Source: Daldinia sp. FL1419
Lineage: Eukaryota; Ascomycota; Sordariomycetes; Xylariales; Hypoxylaceae
DNA length: 55,683 nt
Direction: 5' to 3'
Assembly (NCBI GenBank): GCA_025201765.1
Contig: MU623520.1
Span: 1-55,683 of the forward strand
The notes under the pieces are model-generated. The model was not told the DNA's origin. It searched no databases and saw nothing but the letters and a program-made list of their open reading frames with translations. Of this stretch, positions 34,869 to 47,954 are shown piece after piece. Each line of letters begins with the position of its first letter. Position 1 is the stretch's first letter. Position numbers and translations under genes: made by a program.

Positions 34869-37800
34869 CCCTTTAGGTAAGGGTGATATATTATATTTCC
34901 AAACTTACTATATAGTTTTGGCACGTATAGGTAATTATTAATTATTTTAATAAAACCTTTTTTTTTAATAAATAAGGTATTTTAAATAATATTACAATAT
35001 AAATGAAATACTTTTAATTGGTTTATATAAATATGTTATTTTTGCCTTACATTAATATCCTTGTAATATACTAAAATTTTACCTTTTTTGTGAATTCCGT
35101 TCATTTTTCCATAATAACAGCTTTAAAATAATTTGGATTTAAAATATATATATGGGAGGGCTTTTTCCCTCACCTTTCTATTAATCTTTTTCTTCTATTT
35201 ATTTAAATTATTTTTTTTAATTTTTATTCTTAATAAATATTATTATAATACCTTATATTAATAAGGTTTAAAAAAAAAAGGTAATTAACGTTGCAAATGC
35301 TTATTGAACGCAGCTTTCAGTTTTATATGTAATTATTTCTTCATTTGCTCCAAGCTCCCAACCAACCTTTAATATTTTAGATATCTTTGTAGTTAATCCA
35401 TTAATTCCTATTGAAGCTAACGCCTTAGATTTGGATGTTCCTTTTATTATGAATATAATTATATAATTTAATAAACATTAAATTAAATTAGAACTCCAGG
35501 AGGTTTGTACTGGAAAATGCCATGCCTTTTTGATTTCCACAACCTTTCCGGTTAATCCATCAAATAAATATATTTTCCTTATCCCTAATATTAGTTAATA
35601 TCCTACAAAAACCCAGTCCTCTCAATTTTCAAACGTAATTATAACATCAATTTTCCATTATTATATTAATTTTAAAATAACTTCTCCAAAAGAATCCAAT
35701 TATTTTTATTATTTTTATAATTTTATTTACAATCAACATCCGAACCCCAGCTATTTTAATTATAATGGTTATTTATTTAAATATTATAACTATATAATAA
35801 ATAATTACATTTACAAACTAATATAAGTATCTTTTTTATTTTTTTTAATATTATCTTTTTTCTTTTAATTATATTATTAATTTATTTTTTTACTAATTTT
35901 TATTTAATTATAATATAGGTTTATATGTTTTTTAAGGCTTATTTATTAAATTAAATTAGGATAAGTTACTTACCCTTTAATTAATTAAATAAACTGATAT
36001 TGCAGTTAAGATAAGACAATGGAACTACAACAGAAGGTTAGGTAATCATTGGTTATAAATAATTATTATAATATTTTTTAAGAAATTATAAATAACCTAA
36101 TAATTTAAAAAATTTTAAAGATTAATTTGATTACCTTTATTAAAGGTATTAAAAAAAATAATTTTACCAACAAATTAAATATAGCTTTTAGGGATAATAA
36201 CCCTAATATCAATTTAATTAAAACTATAGGAAAAGAAAATAATAGGATATAAAATTATTAAATAATAAATAAGACTAATTTTAATAATATAGAAAATAAT
36301 AATAGATTAATTAATTCGGATAATTTAATTAATTTTTTCAATAGAAGGATTGGTAATAATTTTAAATAAATAAATAGTTTAGTAAGTAGTTTTAAAGCTT
36401 TTAAAAAATAGCCCAACAGTAATAAAATATTTATGAAAAATAAATATAACAATGATGGGGATGAATTTATTAGGGATATAGATTTTGATAATAATGATAA
36501 GATTGCTATAGAAAAGCCTTATGTGGACGCAAGTATTCTTAATTTCCTTTATTGATTCTAATTTATTCTTAATTATATCTATTATATTATATAGTAATAT
36601 ATCTATGCTCATTAATTTTAATTATCTTTTTCTTCAGTATAACCATTATTTTGGTTAATATTACCATTATATTATAAATTTAATAAGGTTTTAAAATATT
36701 TAAATTATTATCTTATAAAGTTCTTTATAAATCTATTAATTAATATTTAATTAATTAATAAATAGATTACATTAAATATTCCCTTAATATATTTTTATTA
36801 TAACTATATATTTTAAATATTAATATATTATAATTTTATATTAACCCATTCTTTTTTTTCAACTATAAACTATATTATTTATTAATTATTACTAAATATT
36901 TTCTATTCTTCACCTATATCTAATTTAATATTTTTAAATAAACATTGAAGTATTATGATCTTTTTTATTATTTTTTTTATAATTATTAATTTAATTTTTA
37001 TTGTTAATATTAATATAGTTATTTACCTTATAACCTTCTATATTATTAATCCATTAAATAAAAAAATAATATAATTATATGATAAATATTTCATTATATT
37101 ATTATTAATAAAAGATATATCTTTTATTATGAATAACATTTTTGAACCTAAGTCCCTACCCCTGTATTTGATATAAAGCCTCTGTTCAATATATAAATAT
37201 CTGATGATTTGGTTAGTTGTTTTTAAATGTTTAGATTTTGGGTTTATAAAATAATAAGAAAGTTGTAATATTATATGTGTAATATTTAAGTGAATTATGA
37301 TTGTTATATAAAGTATTGAACTTATTCTTTCCTAATATTCTTTAATAATTTTTTTATTAATTATATCATTATATTTTTGTAATTTTATTATAATTATCAG
37401 CATTATTAAACTATATAATAAATTGTGTAAATTAAATTTTAGGGCTATTTTTTTAATATAGGTTTTGTGATTGAAGGTTATTGTTTTTTTCATATGGTTT
37501 TATATTATTTTAATATTTAAATATTAATTTATTGGTTTTTTTTTTTTTATTTCTTAGGTGTTCTTTATTAGATTAACCATTATGTTGGTTAATTTTTAAT
37601 AAATTTTATAATATATTATTAATATATTGTTAATGTAAATTAATATGTATATTAATTAATTTAGAAAGTAAAATAGGTACAATTCTTCGGTAGAATTTAT
37701 TATCCTTATGGTAGTTAAGGTTTTGGTTATTTCTTTGTATTATAATAGTGGAGTATCTTTTAAATTATATAGAGTTTTTTTAAGTTATACATATTTATTT

Positions 37801-40800
37801 AGTTGTTTAAACTTTTTTGGTAGTTGAATATATATTGGATTTCTATCTTTTTATAATGTATGGATAAAAGTGTTCTTTATATTATATTGTTTAATTTTTA
37901 GGTTAAATTTTGTTATAATTGTTATTATAATCCTAAATATCTTAGTTGTTAAGGTAGTTGCGTATATGTTGTTAAAGGTATTTTTTTTTTGAAGGTTACC
38001 CTTTATTATAATCTTTAATTTGTATATTTTTAAGTAATTATTAATATTAAATTTGTAGTTAAATATTTATTTGATTGGTAAAGGTATTGATTTTGTATTA
38101 TTAATATTAATAATCTTCCAAATGTTTTTTTTAATTATGGTTTAAATTTTGTTGTTTATATTTTCTTTAAATTGTTTATTTAAAAAATATAAATCCAAAT
38201 CTTTCCATTTTTTAGGTTTAGGTTTTATTATTGTTGTTTTGTGAATAGGAATTTATTTATTAGTATTTTGTAATTTGGATGTATGTTTGATATTTATTGT
38301 AGTTATAATGATAGCATGTAATGTTTTGTGTTTGTAATTTCTTTAATAAATTATTTTTTATTGATTAAGTAAGAAAATATTTAAAAAATTATTAAATAAC
38401 TTATTTATAAATATAATTATTTTATTTTGATTATATCTTATAATAACTAGAATTGTAATTAATAATCCTATATTCCTAACGTTATTATTCTTAAATGGGT
38501 TTTTATTTTTCATTTGTTGGTTAAATCTTAAAATTTTTGGTTATATTTTCTTAATATATTTTTGGGGTACTTTCTCCCCCAAGTTATTTGCCCCTTAGTG
38601 GATTGGTAAGTCCGAGATTATTTCTGCGGGTAGTTAGTCCGTGGTAGGTCCTAGTTATTTATTTGTTCTTCTTTTTGGGAGTTGATTTATGTTTTATGAT
38701 ATGCCCCCCATACCTTTAAGTTGTTGCTTTGGTTTGGGTGTCTTTTTAAGTGTTATAATTCCGTAGTATTAGTTTATTGGTTCTGAATTATTTAATTTAG
38801 AGTTTGTTTCTTCTTGTATTTGGATTTGATGTAAATTATGTTTATTAGTTTTTTCTTTTGGTTGGTTTCCCTTTGGATCTAATTGTAATATTATTTTGTT
38901 CTTTTTATCTTAAATTATATTAGGTACAGAATTATGGGTAATTAATTTATTATTTTATAGATTTAATTAATTTAACAATTTTAGTAAAGTAATATTTAAT
39001 TATGATATAATATTTCCAATGTAGATTAATTTTTCTTCTATAATAGGTATTAATTTTATTTTTTATTTCAATAAATAGAATAGTTTTTTGTTAAACTAAA
39101 TATTTTTTATTAAAATGACCTTTTGTTTATGAGGTATTTATATGCAGTATATATTAGTGGTTTTATAATTGATTAAATACCCTATATATACTTTCAATTA
39201 GATTTTTTTATTTTACTTATCCTTTACATTAGTTATATTTTTATTTAAAAGATATGTTTTATATTTGTAGGTATATATATAATCTTAATAAGGTTTTAAG
39301 TTATTTGTAAATATTTTTATTATTTTTGGAATATACCACCTAAAATATTAATAAAATTAATTTTTTAATGTTTCCAATAGTAACCTATAATTATTATATT
39401 AATTAAGATTCTGATTTATTAAATAAGTTATTACCTCAATATATTTTGGTTATAATTCCTTTAGTAAGTTAATGTTTAATTGCATTTTGATAGAATAGAT
39501 TTAAAGTTTTTAATTTAATTATTTTATGTTACCTATTAATTCTTTAATTATTAATAATAATAATTTTAAATTTATTTTTTTTTTATATATTTATTAAATA
39601 TATCAAGTTATTCCATTTATACTGATAATTAAAATATCATTATTATACCTTAATTTATAGACCTTTAATCTAAACTAATAACTTACCTAACTATTAATAT
39701 AGCTAATTTTCAATATAATACTTTCCTATAACTTATTAAAAAATATATAAATTATAATAAATCCCAAATATTTATCTAATATAATTAATACCTATAACAT
39801 CCTATTATATCCTTTAAAGAAATTAAATAAATCCTAAAATATTTTCTAAAATAAATATAGGGAAAAGTACTTTGACTTCTTTTTAAAAATTATATGCTTT
39901 ATAAGTAACTTTATATATACTTTGTATTTAATTATAGGTTTCCCCTTGATTTTTACTCTTCTAATATTCTTTATTAAATTTTCTAAGGCATTAGATTTTA
40001 AGTAACCTGATTTTAGATATTATAGATCTTTTATATTTTCTTTTTTTAGTAGAAGATTATATAACTTTCTTAATGTGGTTAAGATCAGATAAATTGTAGG
40101 GTTAGTTATATTGTTATGGGATATAGGCATTTGTGGCATATAAGACAACAAATAGATTTGAAGAGGCTTATATTTAAAGAAAAGTAAGTTTAATTATTTA
40201 ATTAATTATTTAAAAACCTTATTATTATTTTAGGTTCCATATTTTAAGGTATATATATTTTTATAATATTATATTTTAACCTTTTCCTTAAAAATAATTT
40301 TAAATATAATATTAATATAGAAACCCTTTATTATAATTATATTAATTAATATTAGATCTTTAATATTAAATCTTTCCAATTTATTAAATATTTTTTTTAT
40401 CATTTTAATATCTCAACTAATAATAGATAAAACCAATAACCTAATTTCCACCACTTTTTCATTTTTGGTTTTTTCTTAGGTATTAAGCTCCAACAATAAT
40501 TTATTATTAACTAAATATATACCATTACATATGTTCAGGACAGTATTATTAGTTAATAAATATTGCCCCAATTTAATTGTAAATAAATAAACTCTATAAA
40601 TGAATTCCAAATACAACCCCACTTCTCTTAATATGGTTATTGCAACTAAATTCTTAGGGTAGTTATTACCAAAATTAAATAATTTCCCTAATTTATTATT
40701 ATTGTTTAATTTCTTTTATTTATTGTATAGTTTATTGTTTTATTTAGTTTTCTAATTTCTTAATTTAATCTAACCCCTGAACATTTTCTACTTTAAAAAT

Positions 40801-42039
40801 TAATAATATCTTTTAATCGCTTTATTTTTTTTTTTATTAAATTTGTTAAATAAATAATAATTAAATTTTCTAATAATAATATACTAAAAAGTTCCATATT
40901 TATTAAATAATTATAAATAAATATTTGTAATTTGGTTTAAATAAAGGTAATTATAACCTTTACCTCCTAATCCAAACACAATTAACTCATTAACTCAATT
41001 TTAACTTTTAAAATAATTAATAAAGTAAACACCAGATTTTATCACATAATTCTAAAATATAGTGTTATTTTTCAAAATAATTAAAAACTATAAGGAATAT
41101 TTTTCCAAATCTTTTGGAATCTTATTAATCTACTTTATAACCATAAATTCCTTAATTTACTGAGTTACCCAATTTATTGTCCAATAAATTTTAATAGTCT
41201 ATAAGAAATCTAAAATAATAATATTCTTATCTACTTTTAAAATCTAATAGGTCTTCTTATTTTTATATAAGGCCTACCATTTGAAAAACCAATTGATTAA
41301 TAACATCTTCTTAATATATATTTATTATAAATACATTCAATATTCTTCTTTTAAATATATAATTAATAAAAATATAATAAATTAAAAATATACCTTAATT
41401 TTATAAAAAAAATTAATTATTAATATATAATTTATATTAATATATTTAAAAATAATAAATAAAAAAATTTCTTTTTTAATTATTTTCTTAATAAACCTTA
41501 ATATATTATTTAAAACTTTAACTTAATTTCTTTTTAATACTTATACAATAATATAATTTTATATAATATAAGTTACTATTTTATTAATTTCTTTTTTAAT
41601 AAATATAATTATATCATCATTAATAACAAATTTTAAAAATAAATTATTATTATAATTTACCTCAACTTTAACCTTATACCTAATTATTTCTTCTTCCCTA
41701 ACTAATTCCCAAATTAAAACTCCAATTACATTATTAATATAATTATTAAAATTATATTTATTTAAATCAATTAAATACTAAACTTTTCCTTAAACAACAA
41801 CCTATCAAACACTTGCAATCCAATAAGGGTAATCTTTCCAACTAATTAAATAAATTATTGGTACAATAGAAACAACCTTTTTATATTCATTTACAAATTC
41901 CATAATAAAAGTAGTAATAGGTAGTATAACTATTAAAATAACTTTATAAAATAAATAAGAAAAAATATATAATAAATATTTAAACTTAATTCTATATATC
42001 TAAATTATAAACTATAAACACAAACTAAATTCATAATTA

Positions 42040-42227
42040 TTAAAAATTTAAATATATTTAAATATATTAAAAAAGGTTTATCTTATATAATATATAATTT
42101 ACACAGAACATAAGCCTTATATACTAAAATATAACTTATATAATAACCATGGCTTACACCACAACTACCCATAACTATTAAGGCAGCTAGCCACAGCTTA
42201 CACTATGGCTCACCCTATGCGACAGAT
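42040..42227 (-). repeat. 5' LTR of the - strand copia relic
   Basis: Partner of 34674-34868. On the minus strand it begins TGTCGCATAGGGTGAGCC. Confidence 0.65.
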
Positions 42228-42559
42228 AGAAAGACAAGTTAATAGTATTTTTATGCTTAAATTCCATAATTATCATTATTTAAATCAGTAAATGCTTATT
42301 AGTTACAACTATAACTTTTGTATGATATGTATATTTTAAACTTATATGTGAATATTGAACAACGTTTTTTAGTAGTTTAATTATACTAATTATAAATAAC
42401 ATTTCTTATCTCAAATATATCATAATTTAATACCATAACTTTTATCCTTCCTTTTTTTCTTTCTCCCTCCCTCCTCTCCCTGGGGCTTATTCTTTAACTT
42501 TTCAACTTATTTATTCCAAAACGCTTTATTACATCTAATTAGGTATTAATTAACAAATA

Positions 42560-43325
42560 TTTAAAATATCTTCTTAATTTAAACCAATAAATATAAACTC
42601 TTTAAGTAACAATTCCATATCAATAATATCATTAACTAATATTTTAAATAACAATAATAATAATAAATTAAACAATCAATCTCTGGTTATTGTTCCATTA
42701 TTTAATCGTACTCCTGTAATATAATTCAATCAAATTAATAATATTAATGAATTTAAAAAATATTAGAAGTTAATCATTTATATCAATAGTCCTCTCCTTG
42801 ATTTTCATTGTTTTGTAAATGATTTTTCAAAATAATTTAAATAATTCCTAATTAATTAGAATATTTAGATATTTAGTATAATAAAATTTAAAGTCTTTAA
42901 CAATACTAACACTAATCACTATATCCAATAAAAAATTACTAATATCAATTTTTAGAAAAATAATCCTTATCATCCTTACTATTTTAATATAACTTTATTA
43001 CAATCATTTAAATAAATATCATCCTCTATACATATCAATATCCGTAAAAACAATCCTATTAATAAATACATAACCAAAATTCTAACCAATTCTCATCACA
43101 TAAAAGATTTAATAACTTAATTATTTAATTATCCAAATAAGGTTCCTTATAAATTCTACAAAGAACACTTCCAATTATTTAATTTTGAAATTTATATTGA
43201 TATATGGCCTTTTTTTAGATATTACATTTTTCTTGATGAAAACAACTATAATAATTATTTCTATATTATAAAAAATACAATCTTCAAACTCCAAAATTTA
43301 AATTCTTTTATATAAGAATTAATCA
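42560..43325 (+). pseudogene. Unassigned degenerate coding relic ending before a poly(A) tract
   Basis: A plus-strand frame of about 240 codons has only scattered stops and protein-like composition (SLVIVPLFNRTPVI, NSPLLDFHCFVNDFS, HFQLFNFEIYIDIWPFFRYY, FLDENNYNNYF). A less AT-rich patch of about 100 bases follows, then 24 A's at 43427-43450. No known transposase or pol motif is visible. It may be part of the outer LTR element or an insertion with its own 3' tail. Confidence 0.4.
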
Positions 43326-43426
43326 TCTCCCTCCCCTTCGTGGGGATGTAATAGAAGAGAGCTCCTTAGTTATAAGTAAATATAACAGTTGGAAACTGGC
43401 AAAAAGAATACTTTCGTCTTAAGCGT

Positions 43427-43450
43427 AAAAAAAAAAAAAAAAAAAAAAAA
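43427..43450 (+). repeat. Poly(A) tract, 24 A
   Basis: An unbroken run of 24 A directly follows a GC-richer patch (43325-43426) in otherwise AT-rich DNA. It may be the 3' tail of a retroposed sequence or simple slippage. Confidence 0.6.
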
Positions 43451-43600
43451 GATAATAATATTAAAATATTACTGTATAACTAATGTAACGGTTTGATTAT
43501 CGGTCAATCTTTATATATAAAATAAATAAATAAAACAAAATAGTAAAACCCAAAATAGCAAATAAAAAAAAAATAAAAAATTTTGGACCAATATATGTTT

Positions 43601-43920
43601 TTAGCTTGGGTTGTGATTATAGTCGTAATAAGTTTTAATAAGTATTTTTTTTATTTGATCGTATATTTTGTAATAATTTCTGATATATATCTCGTTCTCA
43701 GCCCATCTTTTAATAACTTTATAGAATTGGACGAATAAATAGTTATTAATCACTTTGATTGGCACCTGTTTTATACACAATATTTTTTTTATAACTTTTA
43801 GGTTAATCCTTTTAAAGACATCATACATGTAGTTATTAGGGTAAATGTTCATAGTTTCTACTTCTTTAGCTTTTTTAAAAATTATAGCATAATCTTTGAT
43901 TAAATCAGTAACTTTAGTAA
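43601..43920 (-). pseudogene. Unassigned coding relic, possibly gag-like
   Basis: The minus-strand frame is open for 83 codons (43852-43601) and continues upstream to about 43920 in the same frame. It includes PNNYMYDVFKRINLKVIKK, RWAENEIYIRNYYKIYDQI and a basic, tyrosine-rich composition. It is the longest open stretch in the outer LTR element. No family could be assigned; gag of the outer element is a guess from its place next to the right LTR. Confidence 0.35.
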
Positions 43921-45581
43921 CATTAAATAAAATAGGATCTTTACCAAGATCTCCAAGCCTTTTTTATATAAATTTAAACCTTTTAAAATCATATGGCATA
44001 AATTTAAACTTTAATTAAGTACAAACTTAATTCCAAATAATAATTTTGTAAATAGTAATTTTAACTTATCTCTTAACATTCCTATTAATTGTTTAATACA
44101 GTATATTAGTAATTATATCGTTCTTAATTATTCTATAATATTAAAAAATATATTGTATATCTTTAAACCATTATGTAATATTAGATCTATTAAACAAGTA
44201 ATGAGGGTAATAATTAGGTTCAGGTAAAACTGGCTGGTATACAATAACTAAATAATTGTCTTTATCTTGATTAGATATATTTGTAGGTATGGTAGGTATA
44301 ATTGTTACTAAATTTTAAATAATAGGTATAAATATTGTTAGCATGTATTTTATAATGATTGAAATGATTGTATCCAGCTACTTTTGTTGTACGATAATAG
44401 GTGTTGTACTGATTAACTATGAAGATAATATATTTTAATTTGTGCTAAATGACTTAACGATAGGATCCTACTGTATGGTGGTTATGTAAGGTACTGGTAA
44501 AAATGTTAAAAATATATCAAAAAGCGATAATGTGCTTAGATCAGGTTAATTAAATAGAATATCATAGGTTTATTCGGTTAACTACTGTATTAAAGGTATG
44601 GTATAGGTAGGTAGTGCTTTTTCCTAAAAGGTATATCTTATGGAGCGATAGATTTTAGTTGCATTTAATTTGCTTTTTAAGTAGATTGTAATAATTTTGG
44701 TTCCTAATTATATATTTTTAATCTTTAATTGTAAGGTTTCAGCTTTATTCTGTATTGTTTTAAAAATTTTTAGGAAGGTTGTAAATATTGAAAAGATAAT
44801 AGTTTTAAATATATTCTATCCTTTCCATATAAATAAATTAATTAAGCTAATAAGAGTTAGCTTTGAAATTGTATGGTATTCCCTGTAAGTCTTTGTAAAT
44901 GTTGTTGCTTAATTATTAATCTTACAATAGTTGTTGTAAATTTGCGTAGTAATTCCAATATTTTTAGCGTTGTTGTTTAATCATCTGATCAGCCCTGTTT
45001 TCATGGATACATGTTCTGAAAATGATTTAAACTCTATGGCTATTCTCTTTTTGTAATAATATCTGTAAACCTCATAAATTTTTATAACTTTAATTATAAA
45101 TCCTGTAAATTTCTGTAAATCTCTATAACTTTTATAATAGGTCTTTATATAAATTCTGCTTGTGTTATATTAAATAATTTGTATTGTTGCGTCTCTAAGT
45201 TTGCATTTATTCCATTTTTGATATTTTAGATGTTTATATTATTGTAAAATGTTGTCTGATCGGGCAGTTCTTAATTGCTTTTCATGTTGGGGGTTTTCCA
45301 ATACCAGTTATGTGAGGGTTTAGGTGCATCAGGGTTGTTTCGAGGTTTTAGGGTTAAATTGATTTCTTTTATTCTTTATTCTCTCAAACTTTATCCTAAG
45401 GTTGTATTTGTGCTGATCAAACAGTAGCAGTCCTAATCAAAACAATATAAGTAGTATCAGTAACATATTTTCGATTTTTGTAATTATTAATCCTAATAAA
45501 TATCGGTTTTAATAGTAACAGTCCTAATAAATATCAATCCTTCTAAAATTGAAATTGCGGATTTAAATCCCGTAATAATTA

Positions 45582-45969
45582 CCACTAAATAGGAACTCTA
45601 ATAACTCCTACAGGATATACCCTATACTTCAACTAACCCATAGCAAGTTAAAAGCTATATAAGCTCGAGGATATAAAGTAATTATATCTTAAGGAATATA
45701 ATAGGATAATTAAGTAAAATAATTGATATAAGTGATTGTTTGGCAATGGTAGCATATATGATGAAGTTATAAGCCCAAAAATATATATTATTTATATAAA
45801 GTTTTATAAAAATGATTTCTAAAGAACTATATATGTCTTAAACTAATCAAGCAAAAAAATAACTCCTGAAAACCTATTTATATCCAAAAGAACTGTAAAC
45901 CTTAGAAAGGGGGGATTAACAGGATCTTTCAAGGTAGTTCCTATTACTTAATTACATTACCCTGGTTCA
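45582..45969. repeat. Right outer LTR (uninterrupted copy)
   Basis: About 388 bases, from ACCACTAAATAGGAACTC to ACCCTGGTTCA, pairing with the split copy at 25745-26810. It is the best reference for the LTR and for the related tandem units at 200-1640 (opposite orientation). Confidence 0.82.
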
Positions 45970-46720
45970 TTATTATATAATATACTAAATAATTTTTCTT
46001 TTAAATTATTAATATATATTTAAATTTTTAATATGAAATTGGTTTATTGTTTTTTTAATTTATTTAAATTGTTTTTGAATTGTTTGCTAATGTATTCCAG
46101 GAGCTTTGAACTTTAATAATCTTTGATTGAACTGTTTACGTTTATTCTTAATTATTTACGTTTATTTTCAACTGTTTGTGTTTATCCTTAGCCTAATTAT
46201 TTTTTAATGCGAATCATGTGTTTAAATAATGTGAACCACGTGTTTGAATTTTAAGTAAATTTAGTCTAAACGCGGCGTTAATTTTAAGTTTAAGAAATAT
46301 ACCTTAAACTTACGGTTACATATTATAGTATACTTTTAAGTAAAAAACCAAGCTCTTAAATAGCAATATGAATGTATTCAAAACTAGAAAGGGTTGTTTT
46401 TAAATTATTAACAAAATTTAGGATTAATTAAGGTATTATTAGTTATATTATTATTAGGTGTTATATAAACTAACATATAATTTATGGATAAAATTTCGTG
46501 ATTATGTATAATGTTTTCATTCTTTTATTATATTATATAAAAATTAGATATAAAACTTTATATTAATTATTATTATTTCCAACTGTTTAAATATTAAGAA
46601 TATCTATTTTTGTTATTGAATTATTAATTATTTTCATAAATAAAAATTATTTTTTTAATATTGTAATTGATAAATTTAAAAAATTATATTTGTATTTTAG
46701 ATTAGAATTTTTGGCACGAT

Positions 46721-47954
46721 ATGCATAGCCCTACAGATATGTCTACACGGACCATATAGGTGGTGGCTGTGGTGGCTGGTCAAAAATTTCTAGTCTAAGT
46801 TCGTTAAGATAACTCGGTGCTAGAATAACGAATTCTCAGTATCCCAACATATTAAACGCCTCTTTAAATTTGTCTCCATAAGCAATGTTTCTTCTATTAA
46901 ATCAATCCAAATCCGAAAGCCATCATCTACGAAGTGTCGTCCGTGATTCACAAGGAAAGAATGGAATGCCAATAGCCACGCCACCCTCCAACAAATATTA
47001 GTGCTGTCAAGACAGAGAGATATTTGGACATGTACGTGTATGTAAAGTATTAATTTGGCGGTTTCACTGATCTTGTCGTAATCTAAGCAACTTATTACTG
47101 TCATTCATACCTAACTTGCATCTCTCGAAAAGCCATTGAAGGAACATACCAGTGTTATAGGTACCTAGGTACCTACTTAGTAGGGTCATCCCTTCAACTC
47201 GAGATGCTTAGACGCGATACACCGCTCCCTTTGGCTGTACTCGGGATGCAGGCTCCGATCTAAAGTTGTAGCGAATAAACCAAGAGCTGTTTTTATCTGA
47301 TTCTAATCACTTTCGATCTGGCTATCCAATTGGTCTGTCGAATGCCAATGGCTTTCGTTGCGATCGCGAAACTGCACTCCAATGCATCGGGATAATCTTT
47401 TCTAGGCATTATATCAGATAAGTTGCTGTAACTGTCCGTTAGGTATGTATCACAGCATGAATTCTTCCAGGTGGCTTAAGCTACATAGGTAATGGTGATA
47501 GTAAAATCACGTAAATATGATCGAATCAGAGTCTGTTCGAATATGTTGCGGGTTTTGTTCGGCACCCTCATTTAATACCCGGGTAGACACGTTGAGAACA
47601 CGACGCCGCCTAAATATTGATCTACGTAGGCGGCCTAGGAGGTCAATATATGATTTCAGCATGAAAAATTACCATGGAGATTCATCTTGCTCCGAAGATG
47701 AATTACATACCAAAGAGAGGTAGGTATGTTGGGCGGGCGCCTAGGGATGAGCGTGACGACAAGGGGGACATTTTCGACGACGGCTTATATTCTTCATGTG
47801 TGCTTCTATCCGAGCCTATCTAACATTTTCGATATTCTATTGTCTAATTACATGTATTCAAAGTCCTGTATAATCTATGATGGCCAGTGTGTTTCTCCTG
47901 CTTTAGACATATTCCTAGATAAACACCTATTTTTAATAGATTGCGGGTCCAAAT
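46721..47954. other. Edge of the AT-rich block and intergenic region
   Basis: Normal composition returns at about 46720. Apart from one uncertain 94-residue frame (46820-47104, listed separately) only short frames occur. AGGTACCTAGGTACCTAC lies at about 47159. Confidence 0.5.
46820..47104 (-). CDS. Hypothetical 94-residue open frame, doubtful
   Basis: It starts with ATG at 47104 and ends at TGA/TAA near 46820. It encodes a protein with aromatic and acidic stretches (WRVAWLLAFHSFLVNHGRHF, IWIDLIEETLLMETNLKRR). The composition is protein-like, but there is no family match that I recognise. It lies within 100 bases of the AT-rich nest. It may be one exon of a gene cut by the transposon insertion, or a chance frame. 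Confidence 0.25.
   Translation of the reverse strand: MTVISCLDYDKISETAKLILYIHVHVQISLCLDSTNICWRVAWLLAFHSFLVNHGRHFVDDGFRIWIDLIEETLLMETNLKRRLICWDTENSLF

Larger units (their letters stand above)
34670..42227 (-). mobile_element. Ty1/copia retrotransposon relic (- strand)
   Basis: Direct repeats at about 34674-34868 and 42040-42227 share ATATTAGAAAAGGTCTATCT-like and CATAGCTGTTAAAGCA-like blocks and end in CCCTATGCGA. Read on the minus strand they start TGTCGCATAGGG, as an LTR should. Inside, also on the minus strand, the integrase C-terminal segment IGYLINYKTTNIYCI (about 39185-39130) is followed by the reverse transcriptase: KKWKDLDLYFLNKQFKEN (about 38218-38160), YLKIYKLKIIIKGNLQ (about 38040-37990) and TLYNLKDTPLLQ (about 37790-37750). 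The order and orientation agree with the LTRs. Stops are frequent. Its sequence differs clearly from the + strand copia relic, so it is a different lineage. Confidence 0.8.
25561..46720. repeat. 21-kb AT-rich RIP-like transposon nest
   Basis: Base composition falls to very high A+T at both limits, and no intact gene is present. Three LTR elements and one DNA element can be separated inside it (listed individually). LTR copies differ mostly by C/T and G/A exchanges, and pol relics keep recognisable motifs interrupted by many TAA/TAG codons. Both are as expected from RIP. Confidence 0.9.

Noticed and set aside
36258..36612. Leucine/isoleucine-rich frames on the minus strand as membrane proteins
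   Set aside because: The hydrophobic composition comes from A/T-only codons in the AT-rich block.
44697..44888. 63-residue frame in the AT-rich block
   Set aside because: Composition is as expected by chance from AT-rich DNA, and there are no motifs.
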